NCBI GenBank assembly: GCA_018350325.1
Contig: JAEVLN010000017.1
Location: 1,698,666-1,762,665, forward strand
From: Globodera rostochiensis
Taxonomy: Eukaryota; Nematoda; Chromadorea; Rhabditida; Heteroderidae
Direction: 5' to 3'
DNA: 64,000 nucleotides
Shown here: positions 36,901-48,226 of the stretch, piece after piece
Numbering within the stretch: the stretch's first letter is position 1
Layout: each line of letters starts with the position of its first letter
The notes under the pieces: model-generated
The model's input: the letters and a program-made list of their open reading frames with translations, nothing else
Database searches by the model: none
Told to the model about the DNA's origin: nothing
Program-made: the position numbers and the translations under genes

Positions 36901-37537
36901 ATCGCTGAATGTTTCAGCAGACTTTTTTGATCCTTCGCCAATTGTCACTTCTTTTTGGGGGTTCTCCGACTCTCCACAAAACACTCGGATACTGTAAAAG
37001 ATGTCGTGGCCTTCCAATGTTGGGCTGATGGTTAGATGAAAATAGTTGCTGAACACAATTCGATGGTTAATAATATTTTTTTCAATCATCTCCTTCTTAT
37101 AGGCAGCTGGCTTAAATTAATCATTTTTGTTTTGTTTAATTATTTTAACTGAAAACATTAGAGTTACAGTAATTTTATAGCAAAAATTTACAAAACAAAA
37201 TACAGTATACCCATGTAATCCAATTTTGATCATCTTCCAACTCCAACCAAACGTAAATTCTATAATTGGCACACTGTTCATTGTCGAACATAAAAGTGAT
37301 AACATCATCAAAATTTGGCGCATTTTTGATTAAAGGTGTTTGTACGGATTTTGAATGGTTTCTTTTGGCGTAAAGTGTTTCACCGGTGTTACAAAACGCC
37401 ACAATATGGTACAAATGCGCTTTGTCCTTATTCAAGCTTGGAATTATCTGCAACGTGAGCTTGTTGTAGCCGACATTTAAATCGAGCATTTGCGAATACA
37501 CAATAATTGGCATCAAAATGACGCATATTAGCAACAT
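33967..37537 (-). CDS. Predicted secreted modular protein with acidic, NLS-like tail
   Basis: Five minus-strand exons: 37211-37537, 36754-37110, 35080-35367, 34479-34616, 33967-34149. All junctions are GT-AG in phase 0; 430 residues. Residues 1-16 (MLLICVILMPIIVYSQ) look like a signal peptide. Exons 1-3 each encode one copy of a ~95-120-residue module with the pattern N.F.LTI.P.L....IYYV.V.C and a second half with F....C........W.L.I. Exon 4 repeats only that second half (YTFIFDYEKCLNNW). Exon 5 is unrelated: FRTFIEL, nine aspartates, the basic patch PKQKKAKK and a terminal Tyr/Asp stretch. I do not recognise the module; a distant echo of the Argonaute N-terminal strand pattern was noted but not believed. 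If exon 2 is not spliced it ends in a stop after VRNFVF. The exon 2-3 intron holds a 1.2-kb satellite. Signal peptide plus nuclear-type tail suggests an effector; this is inference. Confidence 0.62.
34891..35070. repeat. AGAGCCCG-ended cassette of CGAGATCTCG words
   Basis: 180 bp, starting AGAGCCCGAT and ending TCCGGACTCT (approximate inverses). Inside, CGAGATCTCG, GAATCTCG and CGAGATTTTTCG alternate in both orientations. It lies 4 bp beyond the GTAAAG donor hexamer of exon 3 of the secreted modular gene (minus strand). Confidence 0.7.
35496..36676. repeat. Purine-rich higher-order satellite in an intron
   Basis: Tandem words such as GAAAATGCCGAGAGACGAAT, TGCCAAAAAAGAAAAATGG and GAAAGACGGGAGACGAAAAA arranged in larger repeats of about 250 bp (the GAATTGCCAAAAAATGACG word recurs near 35585, 35760, 36014, 36267). 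Both strands keep long open frames because unit lengths are near multiples of three. It lies inside the exon 2-3 intron of the secreted modular gene, so I do not call those frames genes. Confidence 0.85.
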
Positions 37538-38249
37538 TTTAAGAAAGAATTTTTTGCTAAATTTATTAATAAAATTTGGGTAACGAAAGAAAAATTAAAT
37601 TCTATATTGAGCCAAATATAAAAATTGACCATTTTAAATGTAAATGGTAGGTTTTTCAAAAATTTTCGGTTTTATTTCTGAAATCGGAAATGAATTGTAA
37701 ATATTTAGTTGATAAATAATATATAAGATTTTATTGTTTTTAATTTATTCCCTAAAATCATATTGATTCCTTCTCAGAGCTGATGAAAAAAAATTCTTTC
37801 CGCTAATCAATGCCACGCTTGTTAAGCTCAATCAATAGCATAAATCAGCACTTTATTGCCTAAACTATTGATTTTCCAGTCTGAATAAATTACAAAAAAG
37901 TTGTAAAAGCCAAACATATATACGTTGTGGCAATAAATTGTTGAAAAAAAATTATATAATTTTTTTAGTATTTTGCATATAGCAATTGCACTCATTGAGA
38001 GCTTTCAAATGCTCTGAAATATAGTGAGATATTGAACATTAATTATAATACAATTAATTGTTCATTCATTGTCCAACACCAAAGAAAAACACTTTTTGAT
38101 TGAGATTAAAGCGAGGTCAATTAAAAGAGTTCGAAATTACCCAAAAAACTTTTGTAAAATTTTTGTTTTACTTTATTTGAACAACAACAACAGCAGCAGC
38201 CTAAATGATCGCTTACGAATTGATGATTTTTATTTGCGGATTAGCCTAA

Positions 38250-38400
38250 GCCTAACCTTTAAGGATCGCTGAGCGTGACCATTTTGTCCACTTTGGTCGC
38301 TAATCTTCAGATGAAGTGTAGGCCATCGGGGTCAATTACACTGATCAGCACGCCGATTTAACCGCCGACGGAGGCGCTTCATTTTTTGAAGGCTAAAACT
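38250..38400 (-). pseudogene. Possible glyoxalase-domain (GLOD4-like) remnant
   Basis: Minus strand reads LISVIDPDGLHFI, then a stop, then KVDKMVTLSDP. This resembles the last beta strand and tail of glyoxalase domain-containing protein 4 (pattern V..ADPDG.E..F ... L..MDP). No flanking exons were found and the frame is broken, so at best it is a fragment. Confidence 0.25.
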
Positions 38401-38519
38401 GGACGGGAATGCGATATTTTGGTGACAGTTCAAAATGTTTAAATTGCAAATTTAGTTAAGCTTAAATTTTATGTAATTTCTTTTTGGACCAAAATAAAAA
38501 ATATATTTCGGAATTTTGA

Positions 38520-41500
38520 ATGTTTCTATTGCCGTCACTTTTTCTGATTTGGTTTGACACTTCGTACGGACAAAAGCCAATCAGTTGGTCAGTCGGGGAG
38601 CAAAAGGTTATTTAACAATAAACAATTTTATCAAAATATTAAATTCATTATTTTTTTTTATCAAATAGTATCAAAAAATAATAATATCTTCTTCAAAGAT
38701 GAAATAATTTAACAAATTTTAAGAAATTTTGGCACAATTTTCAGCTAAAAACTGAAAATTTGTTCCCGCCAAAAAATGACTTTGACGACGGCCAAACAAC
38801 GTTCAAAGTCGAGAAGAAAGCGTCAACTATTTTTTCGCCAGAAGATTCTTATTGGTCAGTGAATGATTTTGCACAAAATTAACAAAACAAAAAATAATTA
38901 TTAATAAAAATTACTAAAATAAGCAAAACTTCTTAAGCGAGTCCTTTAATGTTGACATTCATCCCGACGAATATCCAATTGCTCGTCGTAATGAATCGGT
39001 TGTTGAACGCATTTGTGGTCAAAAGGTTGGCGAAATGTTTTATGCTTTATATTTAAAAATTTCAAAAATGTTGACTTAAAAATGTTTATTTTCAATTAAA
39101 ATGACGACGCTCTTCAGGTTATGGACCCTTACCGATGGATGGAAAATCCGGACCGTGCGGAAACCAAGCAGTTCGTGACGGAACTGAACGATCTGTCGCG
39201 TCCATTTTTGGAGAAAGCGTTTTTCCGTTCGCAATTCCGCAAAAAGTTGGTCCAAATTATTTGTTCAAAAATTTGGCGATTGTTCGTTAGGCTGTTCCGT
39301 TATGACAGGATGAAGCAGTTGTTCGACCAAAAGGCGTACGGGTGCATCACCAAACATGGCGACTTCTACTATTACGCGTACAGTGAAGGCACACAAAAAC
39401 AGAGGTAATTAAAATTCTTAATTTAAAAAAAATCAAATTAAAGTAATGCAAAATTCAAAACAAACGAAAGATCTTCAAAGTGTAATTTATTTTAGAACAA
39501 GTTAAAAAATATTTTCAAACATAAAAACAGAGGTAATTAAAACTGTTAATTAAAAAAATCAAATTAAAGTAATACAAAACTCAAAACAAACGCACGATCT
39601 TCAAGGTGTAATTTATTTTAGAACAAGTTAAAAAATATTTTTAATTTTAAATCGATGAATGGATTGTTTTATGATTGTTTAATTGGCTTTACAAGCAAAC
39701 ACTTTTTTGAATGTTCAAATTTAGTGCCATTTATCGTCAACAAACGTTGTCCAGCCAAAAGGAGCTGTTTTTGGACCCCAACCAATTTTCGTCTGACGGA
39801 ACGGCGGCCATCGTCCAAAGTGCGTTCAGCCGAGACGGCCAAATTATGGCGTACACCGTGGCTGATAAAGGCAGTGATCTGAGCACAATTCGGGCAAGAA
39901 AATTGGACGATTTATTTTAAACGCTTAAATTTTCAACAAAAAAAAAAAAAGAAGAAATTTCATTAGAAAAATAAATCAAATGTGTTATAAGAAATTTTAC
40001 TAAATTTCCAATAATATTCATTCATTACACAGTTTCGAGATGTGAAAGGAAATGATCTGCCAGATAAAATACGAAATGTGAAGCAAAGTTCGTTGGCATG
40101 GATGCCAAACAACAAGGGCATATTCTATTCGGTAAAATGTTTTAAAAATTTAAAGCCCAACCGTAATTTTCTCAAAAAAAAAATCTGGCATCTGCTTTAA
40201 TTAAACAAATTTTTTTGCTTTAGAAATATGCGCAACGAAAGCGGGCAACAAATGAGACACATGTGACCAAGGACGAGTTCCACTCACTGTTTTACCATCG
40301 AATGGGCACCAAAGCTGAAAAGGATGTGCTTATTGCCGACTTTCGTGAGCTTGACGATCCCACACTTTCAATGTCAGCAAATTTTGGGAATATAAATTTT
40401 AAATGATTTTTATAAAAATTCAACTAGTTATTAAGTTAGTGTAAAGCAAAAACTCCGGCTCTGGATTATAAAAATGATTAATGTAATTTTTTAGAAAAAA
40501 GCAGGACCATGTAAAGGGGAATTTCATTCGGAAAAACGGACACTTTAGTCTCAATCCCGGTCCCGCTCTACTCTAATTAAAGATAATAAATTAATTTGTT
40601 AAAATTTATTTAAATAATTAATCCAAAAACATTTTGTTACTTTCCCTGAAAAGTTCGGGTTCTGTATCCCGAGACGGTCGCTTTCTGTTCGTGTACGTCT
40701 ACGACAAGGACAGTGCCAACACCGTGTACTACTTGGACTTGAAGGCTGTCAATTATAAAATTCAACGAAAGCCGGCCCTGTCATTGCTTATCCATGACAC
40801 ACGCGCATTTTTTATCGTAAATTATAAAATATTAAATAAAGCATGAACTGTTTGCGACTAAATCTTTTTGCAATACAATTTTAGATTCTTGATTATGACC
40901 ATGAATCCGAGTCAGCTTTGGGTAATGCATTAATTTAAAAACAATATATAATTGAATTAACGATAAAATATTAAAATTATAGTTAAAAATATAATATAAT
41001 ATGATTGAATATTCTTTAAACCAAGTTTTGACTGATCACACCGCTCCGAACCGAAAACTGATTAGAATTGGCATGTCAACAGCCATTTTGGGCTGTGCCC
41101 ATTGGGACACGGTGATCGCTGAAGATCCAGACAGAACATTGGACTCCGTTGTGCCGGTTGCCGGAGACAAATTGCTTGTCGTGTACATTGAGGATGTTAA
41201 GGCATCAAATTTTTTAAACCTTTTTTGCTACAAATTTAAGTTGTTTTGTTAGGCGAATAGGTATATATTTTTTAATTTTACTCACTTTTGAAAGTGATTT
41301 CATTTGCTCCAAATTGGATTTAGAACTTTTTGCTTTATTTATTTTTTTTTAAATAATAGATTATTTCACTACCTAGCTAACATATTTTTTTTTAAATTAA
41401 AAAATACCGTATCTTTTTTAATATTATCATAAATTATTTTAAAATATTCAGACTTATCTTTACGTTCATCATTATGCGACAGGAAAACTACTATACAGGT

Positions 41501-44184
41501 AAATAAAATTGGGTATTTTAAAATATTATTAATTTTACTAAGTAATAATTTTTATAACTAATTCAGAATTCCATTGGGAATTGGAACTGTCAACCAATGC
41601 TACGGAGACCGTGATGACACGGAGGCATTTTTCAGCTTCAACTCTTTTCTCGAGCCGCCAACTTTTTATCGTGCCGACTTTTCACTCGTGGAAAAGACGT
41701 CAATGCTCCAATTGGAACAGGCAAAAATTTCATGAAAAAGCGCTCATTAAAGATGGAAATGAAAAACATTTAAGTAATATATTAATCATTTGAAAATTTG
41801 AACAACAAGATTTCAAAATTTTAACGGAATTAATTTGTTTTGTAATTTTTTAATGGGTTTTGTCGATACATTTAATAATAATAATAATAAATTAATCGAA
41901 ATGTTTAAAGATAAGACACACTGACGAATGGCAAGGCGTAAATTTGATCGGTGTTACCGTCAGCCAAGAATTTTTCCACAGTCGAGACGGCACAAAGGTA
42001 TTTTATTTGAATTGAATTAATTAAAAGGATTTATTTGGGAATGAATATAATAATAATACTACCTAATTGGTAAAGGTGCCGATTTTCATCATTAGTCGAA
42101 ATGACACAAAAAGGGATGGATCAAATCCGGCACTTCTGTATGGCTATGGCGGATTCAAGTAAGTGCCAAACTTGAGAGCTAACAATATAAAATATATTAA
42201 TACGAGGATTGAATACCAACTTTTAGTAAAATTCGAAATTTACTATTGAAAATATTCAATAATACGAGGGTAATTTGAATAAAATTATTATTAAACTCAG
42301 TAAATTTGAAAATTCCGCTTTTCTTTATTGTTTTTTATATTTTTTCTTAAAAAACCAGGTTTTTTTAAAGTATTATTCGACTTTTACTAAAACTCAATTT
42401 TGTGAAGATATTCAAATAATACAAACTCCTCGTATTATTTGAATATTTCAAATAATACTAAGATTATTCTAATATCCTAATATCAATAATACGCCGACAT
42501 ATACACATATAATTATATTATTTAATATAGCATTCCTTTGTTGCCCAGCTATTCTTCACATCGAAATATATTCGTTAAGGTAACGGGATTTATTTTTAAA
42601 TAGTTTTATAAACAATTAACTTTTTATTTCTAAAGAATTGGTACCCGGATGTCGGTAGAATACCGGGTATCAAAAATCGGCAATTTTGGCATTTTCTTGC
42701 GCATTTAGCACTTTCACGGCGTTGTCGCAATTGCAAACATTCGCGGCGGAGGCGAGTATGGCGAACGATGGCACGAGTGCGGCGCACGTTCACACAAACA
42801 GAACGTGTTCGACGACTTCATCGGCGCTGCCGAGTTTCTCATCGAGCAAAAATACACCAGTGCCAGAAAGTCCACTAATTATATTTAAATAGATCACCTA
42901 ATCTTTTAATATAAATGAAAAATAATTAAAAAAATAAATACTCATTAGTTCTTGTGAATGTTAATGTTAGCGCTATTTTTGTTTTAAATTCATTAGTTAA
43001 ATGTGGAGATTTGAAAATTTCAACTCTGATTGACTCAGTAATTGGTAAAAATAATTATTTTGCCATCAAACATTTTTTGTTTCTGTGCATTGATTTGGAT
43101 TTTTAAGGTTAGCGATCCAAGGCGGGTCCAATGGAGGGCTTCTCGTTGCGGCCTGCTCCCAACAGAGGCCTGAACTGTTTGGAGCCGTCATCAACCAAGT
43201 TGGGTATGTTATAAAAATAAAAATAAATTTCTAATGTCCAATGTGATTAATTTAAAATGTCTTTTAATTGTAATGTATTCGTTTATTAAAATCAATTATA
43301 ATTAAAAAAATATATTTGTTTTCTTTAATTTGTATTTTTATTTAATTAAAAATATATTTAAAAAATTTTACTCCAATGAAGGGTAATGGACATGTTGCGC
43401 TTCCACAAATTCACTGTTGGCAGCTACTGGATCAACGAGTACGGCGATCCAGAGAAGCCAGATGAATTTGAATATATTTACAAGTATTTTATGCAATAAA
43501 ATTGGTGATTTTAATTTACAATTTCTATTCTCAAGGTATTCACCGTTGCATAATATTCGCCTGTCACGGGGCATCCAATGGCCAGCAACACTGCTTATGT
43601 AAAACTTGTTTTTAATAATTTGAAACAAAAAGTTTAAACAAATATATATATGTTAGTTTAAATATTTATTTGTTTTTATCATTTAATTAAATGTTTTATT
43701 TGTTTTGCAAAATTAAAAAAATATTTTTCAATTTAATAGTAAGTAAGTAATACGATCAAATCGTTTACATTTTTTTCTAAATTAAAAGGACTGCCGATCA
43801 CGATGACCGCGTGGTTCCAAGTCATACGCTTAAATATGCGGCCCAACTTTATCATTACCTGAAAAAGCCGGAGGTCAAATTGATTCAGCGAAATCCGGTG
43901 ATCGCGCGAGTCGAGACCGATGCGGGGCACGGGGCGGGCAAACCCAGGGACAAAGTGGTAAGTTAGTTGTATTTAGACAACATTTATTGCTGCTATGTTA
44001 GCATAATTTTAACAACAAATTATGGCCGAATAAATCTTTTGAAAATTATTTTTGAACACCAAAAAAGAAACTTCGATGTTGGCTTATGAGTTAAATAGTA
44101 AAATTAACATTTCAGATTGACGAACTTTCGGATATTATGAGCTTCCTGCAAAGGGTTCTTCAACTGAAGTGGTACGATGATTGA
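38520..44184 (+). CDS. Prolyl oligopeptidase (S9A) with signal peptide
   Basis: 22 exons: 38520-38606, 38745-38858, 38942-39025, 39118-39245, 39291-39404, 39725-39893, 40033-40131, 40224-40372, 40654-40816, 40885-40921, 41026-41201, 41452-41498, 41567-41720, 41911-41997, 42076-42158, 42531-42579, 42709-42869, 43108-43203, 43382-43483, 43536-43598, 43789-43957, 44116-44184. Phases agree; 799 residues against about 710 for cytosolic POP. The excess is the N-terminus: [17 protein letters not shown] is a signal peptide, followed by a ~60-residue extension before [11 protein letters not shown]. The catalytic triad is intact: Ser in GGSNGG (about 641), Asp in ADHDDRVV (724-727), His in GHGAGK (768). 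It cleaves after proline in short peptides. Introns 6 and 13 need GC donors (39894, 41721); intron 11 probably too (41202, with GT alternative at 41196). Secretion is unusual for POP. Confidence 0.93.
39395..39642 (+). repeat. Tandem duplication covering the exon 5 splice donor
   Basis: Two copies of a ~125-bp unit, period 128 bp. The duplicated unit begins inside exon 5 (AAAAACAGAG) and includes its GTAATT donor, so a second identical donor lies at 39533. Confidence 0.85.
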
Positions 44185-44770
44185 AGTGGAAGTAAAATGA
44201 ATGTTATGTTAATTGTATTAATTTTTTTTCAAATTAATGCCACTCACGAAATTTTGCTTTCAATTAAATTTTATTTATTATTATTTATGCCCGTTATCAC
44301 CTCTCCAAAAAAACTATTTTTTGCAAAAACCAGAAAAATTGACATTTTGAATGTGAATTTTGTCTACTAATAAAACTATTATTTATTTAAACATAGGTTG
44401 ACATTTTTTCAAAAAAAAAAATCATTGGAAGTGAACAATATATAAAATATCTCTTTTTTTTTTTATAAAAACTTATGATGATTAAACATTTTTAAAGAAT
44501 TAAAACAATTATAGCTCCAATTAGCAGCCAGCCATTTGTAAATTGGCAAAATCTGCCGATCCCATGGCACTTCCGTCCTCTATTTCAATTTTCACGTGAA
44601 TGCCATAAAAAAAGCCAGCAATTTCCGTAAAACCATTAAAAAACAACGTCTTTTATGAAGGAAATTTCCATCTTATTAAAAAAAAATTGTATTTAAACAG
44701 TCAAAAAGCCAGATTGAGCAGCCATTTATCCAATTTATCTATCAAAACTCACTCAAATATTCAATAAAAA
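44185..44770. other. Spacer between POP and secreted orphan
   Basis: AT-rich, with candidate AATAAA signals for POP (for example near 44369) and the short promoter region of the next gene. Nothing else seen. Confidence 0.5.
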
Positions 44771-45767
44771 ATGCCTTCCCCGTCGTCTCTGCTGTTCTCC
44801 ACCATCCCAATTGTGTGTTTGCTGTTCAACAGCTGCTTCGCCGCCCCGCGTAAGTTTAAAGAGAATTGTTAGATGACGTCACGTTAAACACTTTTTGTTA
44901 AAATTACAATTTTGGCAATTGTTTTTGACAAGTAATCGCATCAATAATGAAAATATCGTTTCATTAATCACAGATCCATGCTGTCCCGGCAGTCAGCATT
45001 TGGTTGCTATGATGACCAAATACATTGGCACTTTCTCGACCGGTAAAGACGAGTCGACGGTTTGTGCGAATGCCGGAAACGCCGTGAATGCCATTAAAAG
45101 CGAACTGAACTCAATGCCCGAATGCCAAAGCCCCAATGGAGGGGGAAGTGGAATTATGGGCGAAATCGACGCACAACTCACCACGAGCGGTAGAGAAAAG
45201 CGTCCGGGGCCCAATTGGAATATTATTTATTGGATACAAAAGAAAATTCCAAATCCAAAAAACCAAAACCTCACTGTTCCGGATCCGGATGTTGCCCGGA
45301 TTCCGGACATACCCGGCCGGACAAACAGGAGTAAAAGAAACATTGGTATTTTGTCCATATCCGATTTCATTGCAGTACACATGAAAATGGAGATCACAAA
45401 TGATGATGGGTGCGCGTACAATCTCGGCTTCGTCCGTGCCATGTTTGACATGGCCAAGTCAGCCGCTGGCCATGCCGGCAAAGGCGCCGAGTGGAACAAA
45501 TTGACCAATGATTTTGACAACCAAATTGACGCAATTGACACACTGTCCACGGAACTGACCATTTTTGTTCCGAATGTGCACTTCCAAGACCCTCGTTCAG
45601 GTAAAGCCAAAACATTAAACAAATTAATGGTCTGGACCAAAAAAGTCTCTATTTTTAGGTAAAATAATTGGACATATTTTATTCTTTCAGCAAATTCTGC
45701 GCACAAAAAGGTGCCGAGTCCGAGCGATGTGCGCACCAACCCCGGCGAATACAGCGCCGCCAACTGA
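44771..45767 (+). CDS. Predicted secreted protein of unknown family
   Basis: Three exons: 44771-44849, 44974-45600, 45691-45767, GT-AG, phase 1 at both junctions, 260 residues. The N-terminus SSLLFSTIPIVCLLFNSCFA is a signal peptide. The mature part begins HPCCPGSQHLVAMMTKYIG, with cysteines in VCANAG, PECQSP and GCAYN. A Pro/Asn/Lys-rich insert at about residues 100-150 (ending NRSKRN, a possible dibasic cleavage site) separates two helical-looking parts. The second contains DFIAVHMKMEI and MFDMAKSAAGHAGKG. The insert is in frame and has no usable intron phase. AATAAA follows at about 45870. No homologue recognised; it could be a nematode-specific secretory product. Confidence 0.7.
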
Positions 45768-46611
45768 ATGGCGGCTGTTGAATTGTCGGAAGACGACTTT
45801 TGAGGACACAAAATTTCTTCTTAGGGAAACAATTCATTCTGTTGAGATAATTACAATTATTTGTTATAATAAATTTATTGTTTTTGTAATGCAATTTTAA
45901 TGCAGACCCAATAAAGGGAATTATCTTATTTATTACTCATATATACACAAGCTTCGGGATATCTATGGATTTTTCCTCATTCTGTGGGGTTGGAAAGGCC
46001 ATGAGGATTTTTTTTTGAAATGCCGATTTGTGGATTTTTGTGGCTTTTTAGGAAAAATGATAATAAAAAGCATTTTTCTGTTAAAATCTTCAAAAAAAAT
46101 TTTCCGGACGGGGCTTATCGGAGAATAGATTTCGCGAGTTCACCGGATTCTCCCTTTGACTAATAAAGAAAGCGCTTATAACAGAATCTCGGTGGAGGCA
46201 AAATGGTAGTTGTGCCAATCGGCAATTTATAAGAAATCATGTAATCGCTGGCTGATTCGAACGGAACGCCAGCAATGTCAAAATTTCTACTTTTTGAATT
46301 TTCAGAATTCGCAGTTGCGTGTCCCATGCAGTGATTTCCCGTCCCATTTTTCTGGGGGTTTTGTGGTCGCTTGGAACCGGGACCAGGACATCACTGGTCC
46401 TATGATGAATTACGGTAACAAAAATTAGTATTTGACAGATTTTCTAACAATCCCTAATAGAAAAAATTGATCGCCTGTTCACCGAACGGAGGATCCTTCG
46501 AATTTGCCATGGCCATATTCTGCACTGTGTGCCCCCCAGCCGTACATATTCAATTTATGGGAGGGCTTTTGCGTATTCGATAAACAAGCATTATTGCAAT
46601 GGCAAATTATG
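45768..46611. other. Spacer with dispersed repeat fragments
   Basis: Contains a flank of the GC-hairpin repeat family (46040-46125, core degenerate) and a possible exon pair at 46307-46620 with acceptor/donor signals but no recognisable product. Not accepted as a gene. Confidence 0.4.
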
Positions 46612-48226
46612 TTAGGGATGTTGCCGCATGGGTCAAAAAACTTGTGGGACACGAAATTCCGCGCCTCTAAAAATGTGCGGATTCAAATTAGAGATCCGGC
46701 CAAGCATATCAAACAAAATTTAAGTCCAAAAGTTTGGTAAAAATTTGTATTTGGTTCGTCAAAATAGGCATTGTCTGAAAAAAATTTTGATGTTAAGAAA
46801 AAAGTACCAAAATTGTTATTTTGCCATAATTCTTAAAGCCGGGTCCGGAGGATTTTAATTTTTTTACTTTGTCAGTGGTTTGATAAAGCATCGTTTTCCA
46901 AATTTGGAATTTTTTTATAGTGCCAAAATCTGATTTAAGTCCTACACATACATTCAAGTACGATTTGACTTTTTCCTTATTTTTAAAATTAAGAAACTTA
47001 ATACAGTTCAAAAATGGTAGCACATCGAAACAGAAAACAGACAAAGAGAAGTTCAGGACGTTTATCGAATTATCGGACGACGACGACGAAAATGACAATG
47101 ACAATGACGAGCCAAAGCAAAAAAAGGCGAAAAAGAGTGAAGAACAGTCCTGCCGCCCCTGCATTTTTGGAAAGTTTTATTATAAAATTCTTTGAAAAAT
47201 ACATATAGTAAAAGAATAGGCAAAATGGTAACCCCGGGTGGGATTCAACCCACGACCTCCACCGAATCCGTGGGCAGCTCTTTCAACTGAGCTACCGGGA
47301 AGTCCCATTCGTCTTCTTCTCTATGGGTGATCTTTCGTTTTTTACAATATGTAGACTTTTCTGTTATTGATGATGTTACAAAAAAGAAATAAAGTGCCAC
47401 AGTGTAAACTGTGCTTAGACTGTTCAAGAAATTCAGTCTGAAATTTTAATTGATGGATGCATTGGACAAATGTGGTTAAATCACCTGCTGAGAACAATTG
47501 AGGGTTAGACTCGAGACCGAGCCGACCCCGTGACCGAAAATTGACTCCGAAAAACTCGAGACCCCAAAAAACCCGAGACTTTTTTGAAAAATTTAGAATT
47601 TAGCTTCAAAATAAAGTAATTTTTGAGAATCTTTTTAATATTTAATTATAAAGCGAATTATTTGACAATTAAAGTGTTTATAATACCCATTTTGTTTAGC
47701 GCATCGTTACAACATTAACTCACCAATTACAACAATATTTAGTGCCAGTTTAGGAAATGAAGTTGTTTCAACTATTCTAAATAAAAATAATTTTTTTTTG
47801 TGAGAATTTTAAAAATGATTTACAATTTCTTTAAAGAATCACCTGAATTGTCGGAAAAACGCTATGGCCACCAAATGAAAAGGAAAAAATTCCGATGGAA
47901 AGAAAGAAGGAGCCGGAGCTAAATGCCGGATGGTTGGCATACGGGGCACAGGCGGACTTGTCGAGAAATGTGCCGAAAAGGATCAATAGAACAGACAACA
48001 TTGTGGTGACCATGGCCGTCACGACTGCCCACCTGTAAAAATAAAAAATAATTTTAATTAAATTTAAAAAAAGAAATTAAAACTTTAATTTTAAACGACA
48101 TGCCAAAAATCTTGTGGCGATTTCAACAAAATGACCGGCAAAAGGAGTAGTGCCAAAATTTGCATCATTGAACAGAGACTAATTTGGTGTGTGTTTGGGC
48201 TCAGAGAAGTCACAAGTTCTGACAAC
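46612..48226 (-). pseudogene. Inverted, internally deleted copy of 30.65-34.35 kb
   Basis: Read on the minus strand this block follows the transporter gene from the end of exon 7 ([12 protein letters not shown]) through exon 8, jumps from original 31041 to about 32665, continues through exon 14, jumps from about 32880 to 33525, and goes on to about 34350. This includes exon 5 of the secreted modular gene (46993-47160, + strand: FRTFIELSDDDD, PKQKKAKK). Introns are kept, so the copy is DNA-level, not retroposed. Only two transporter exons survive whole; it cannot encode a transporter. The last exon of the modular gene has lost its Tyr/Asp end. Confidence 0.88.
47207..47345 (-). repeat. tRNA-derived element, copy A
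   Basis: tRNA-like part at 47231-47301 (minus) with A-box TAGCTCAGTTG and B-box GGTTGAATCCC, a decayed acceptor stem, conserved 3' flank CATTTTGCCTATTCTTT and conserved 5' flank AGAAGAAGACGAATGGGA. It lies inside the inverted duplicate, and the parental site (about 33850) lacks it. Confidence 0.75.

Noticed and set aside
35327..36941. Frames of 190-497 codons on both strands (FFRLPSFGIF and ERRETKKENAER repeats)
   Set aside because: Products of the intronic purine-rich satellite; no start or splice support and both strands equally open.
33967..37537. Argonaute N-terminal domain reading for the modules
   Set aside because: The N.F.L...IYYV.V pattern is suggestive, but no PAZ, MID or PIWI motifs follow and the protein begins with a signal peptide.
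46307..46620. Two exon-like pieces (FPSHFSGGFVVAWNRDQD and following)
   Set aside because: Acceptor and donor sites exist but two incompatible frames look equally good in the second piece and no family was recognised.
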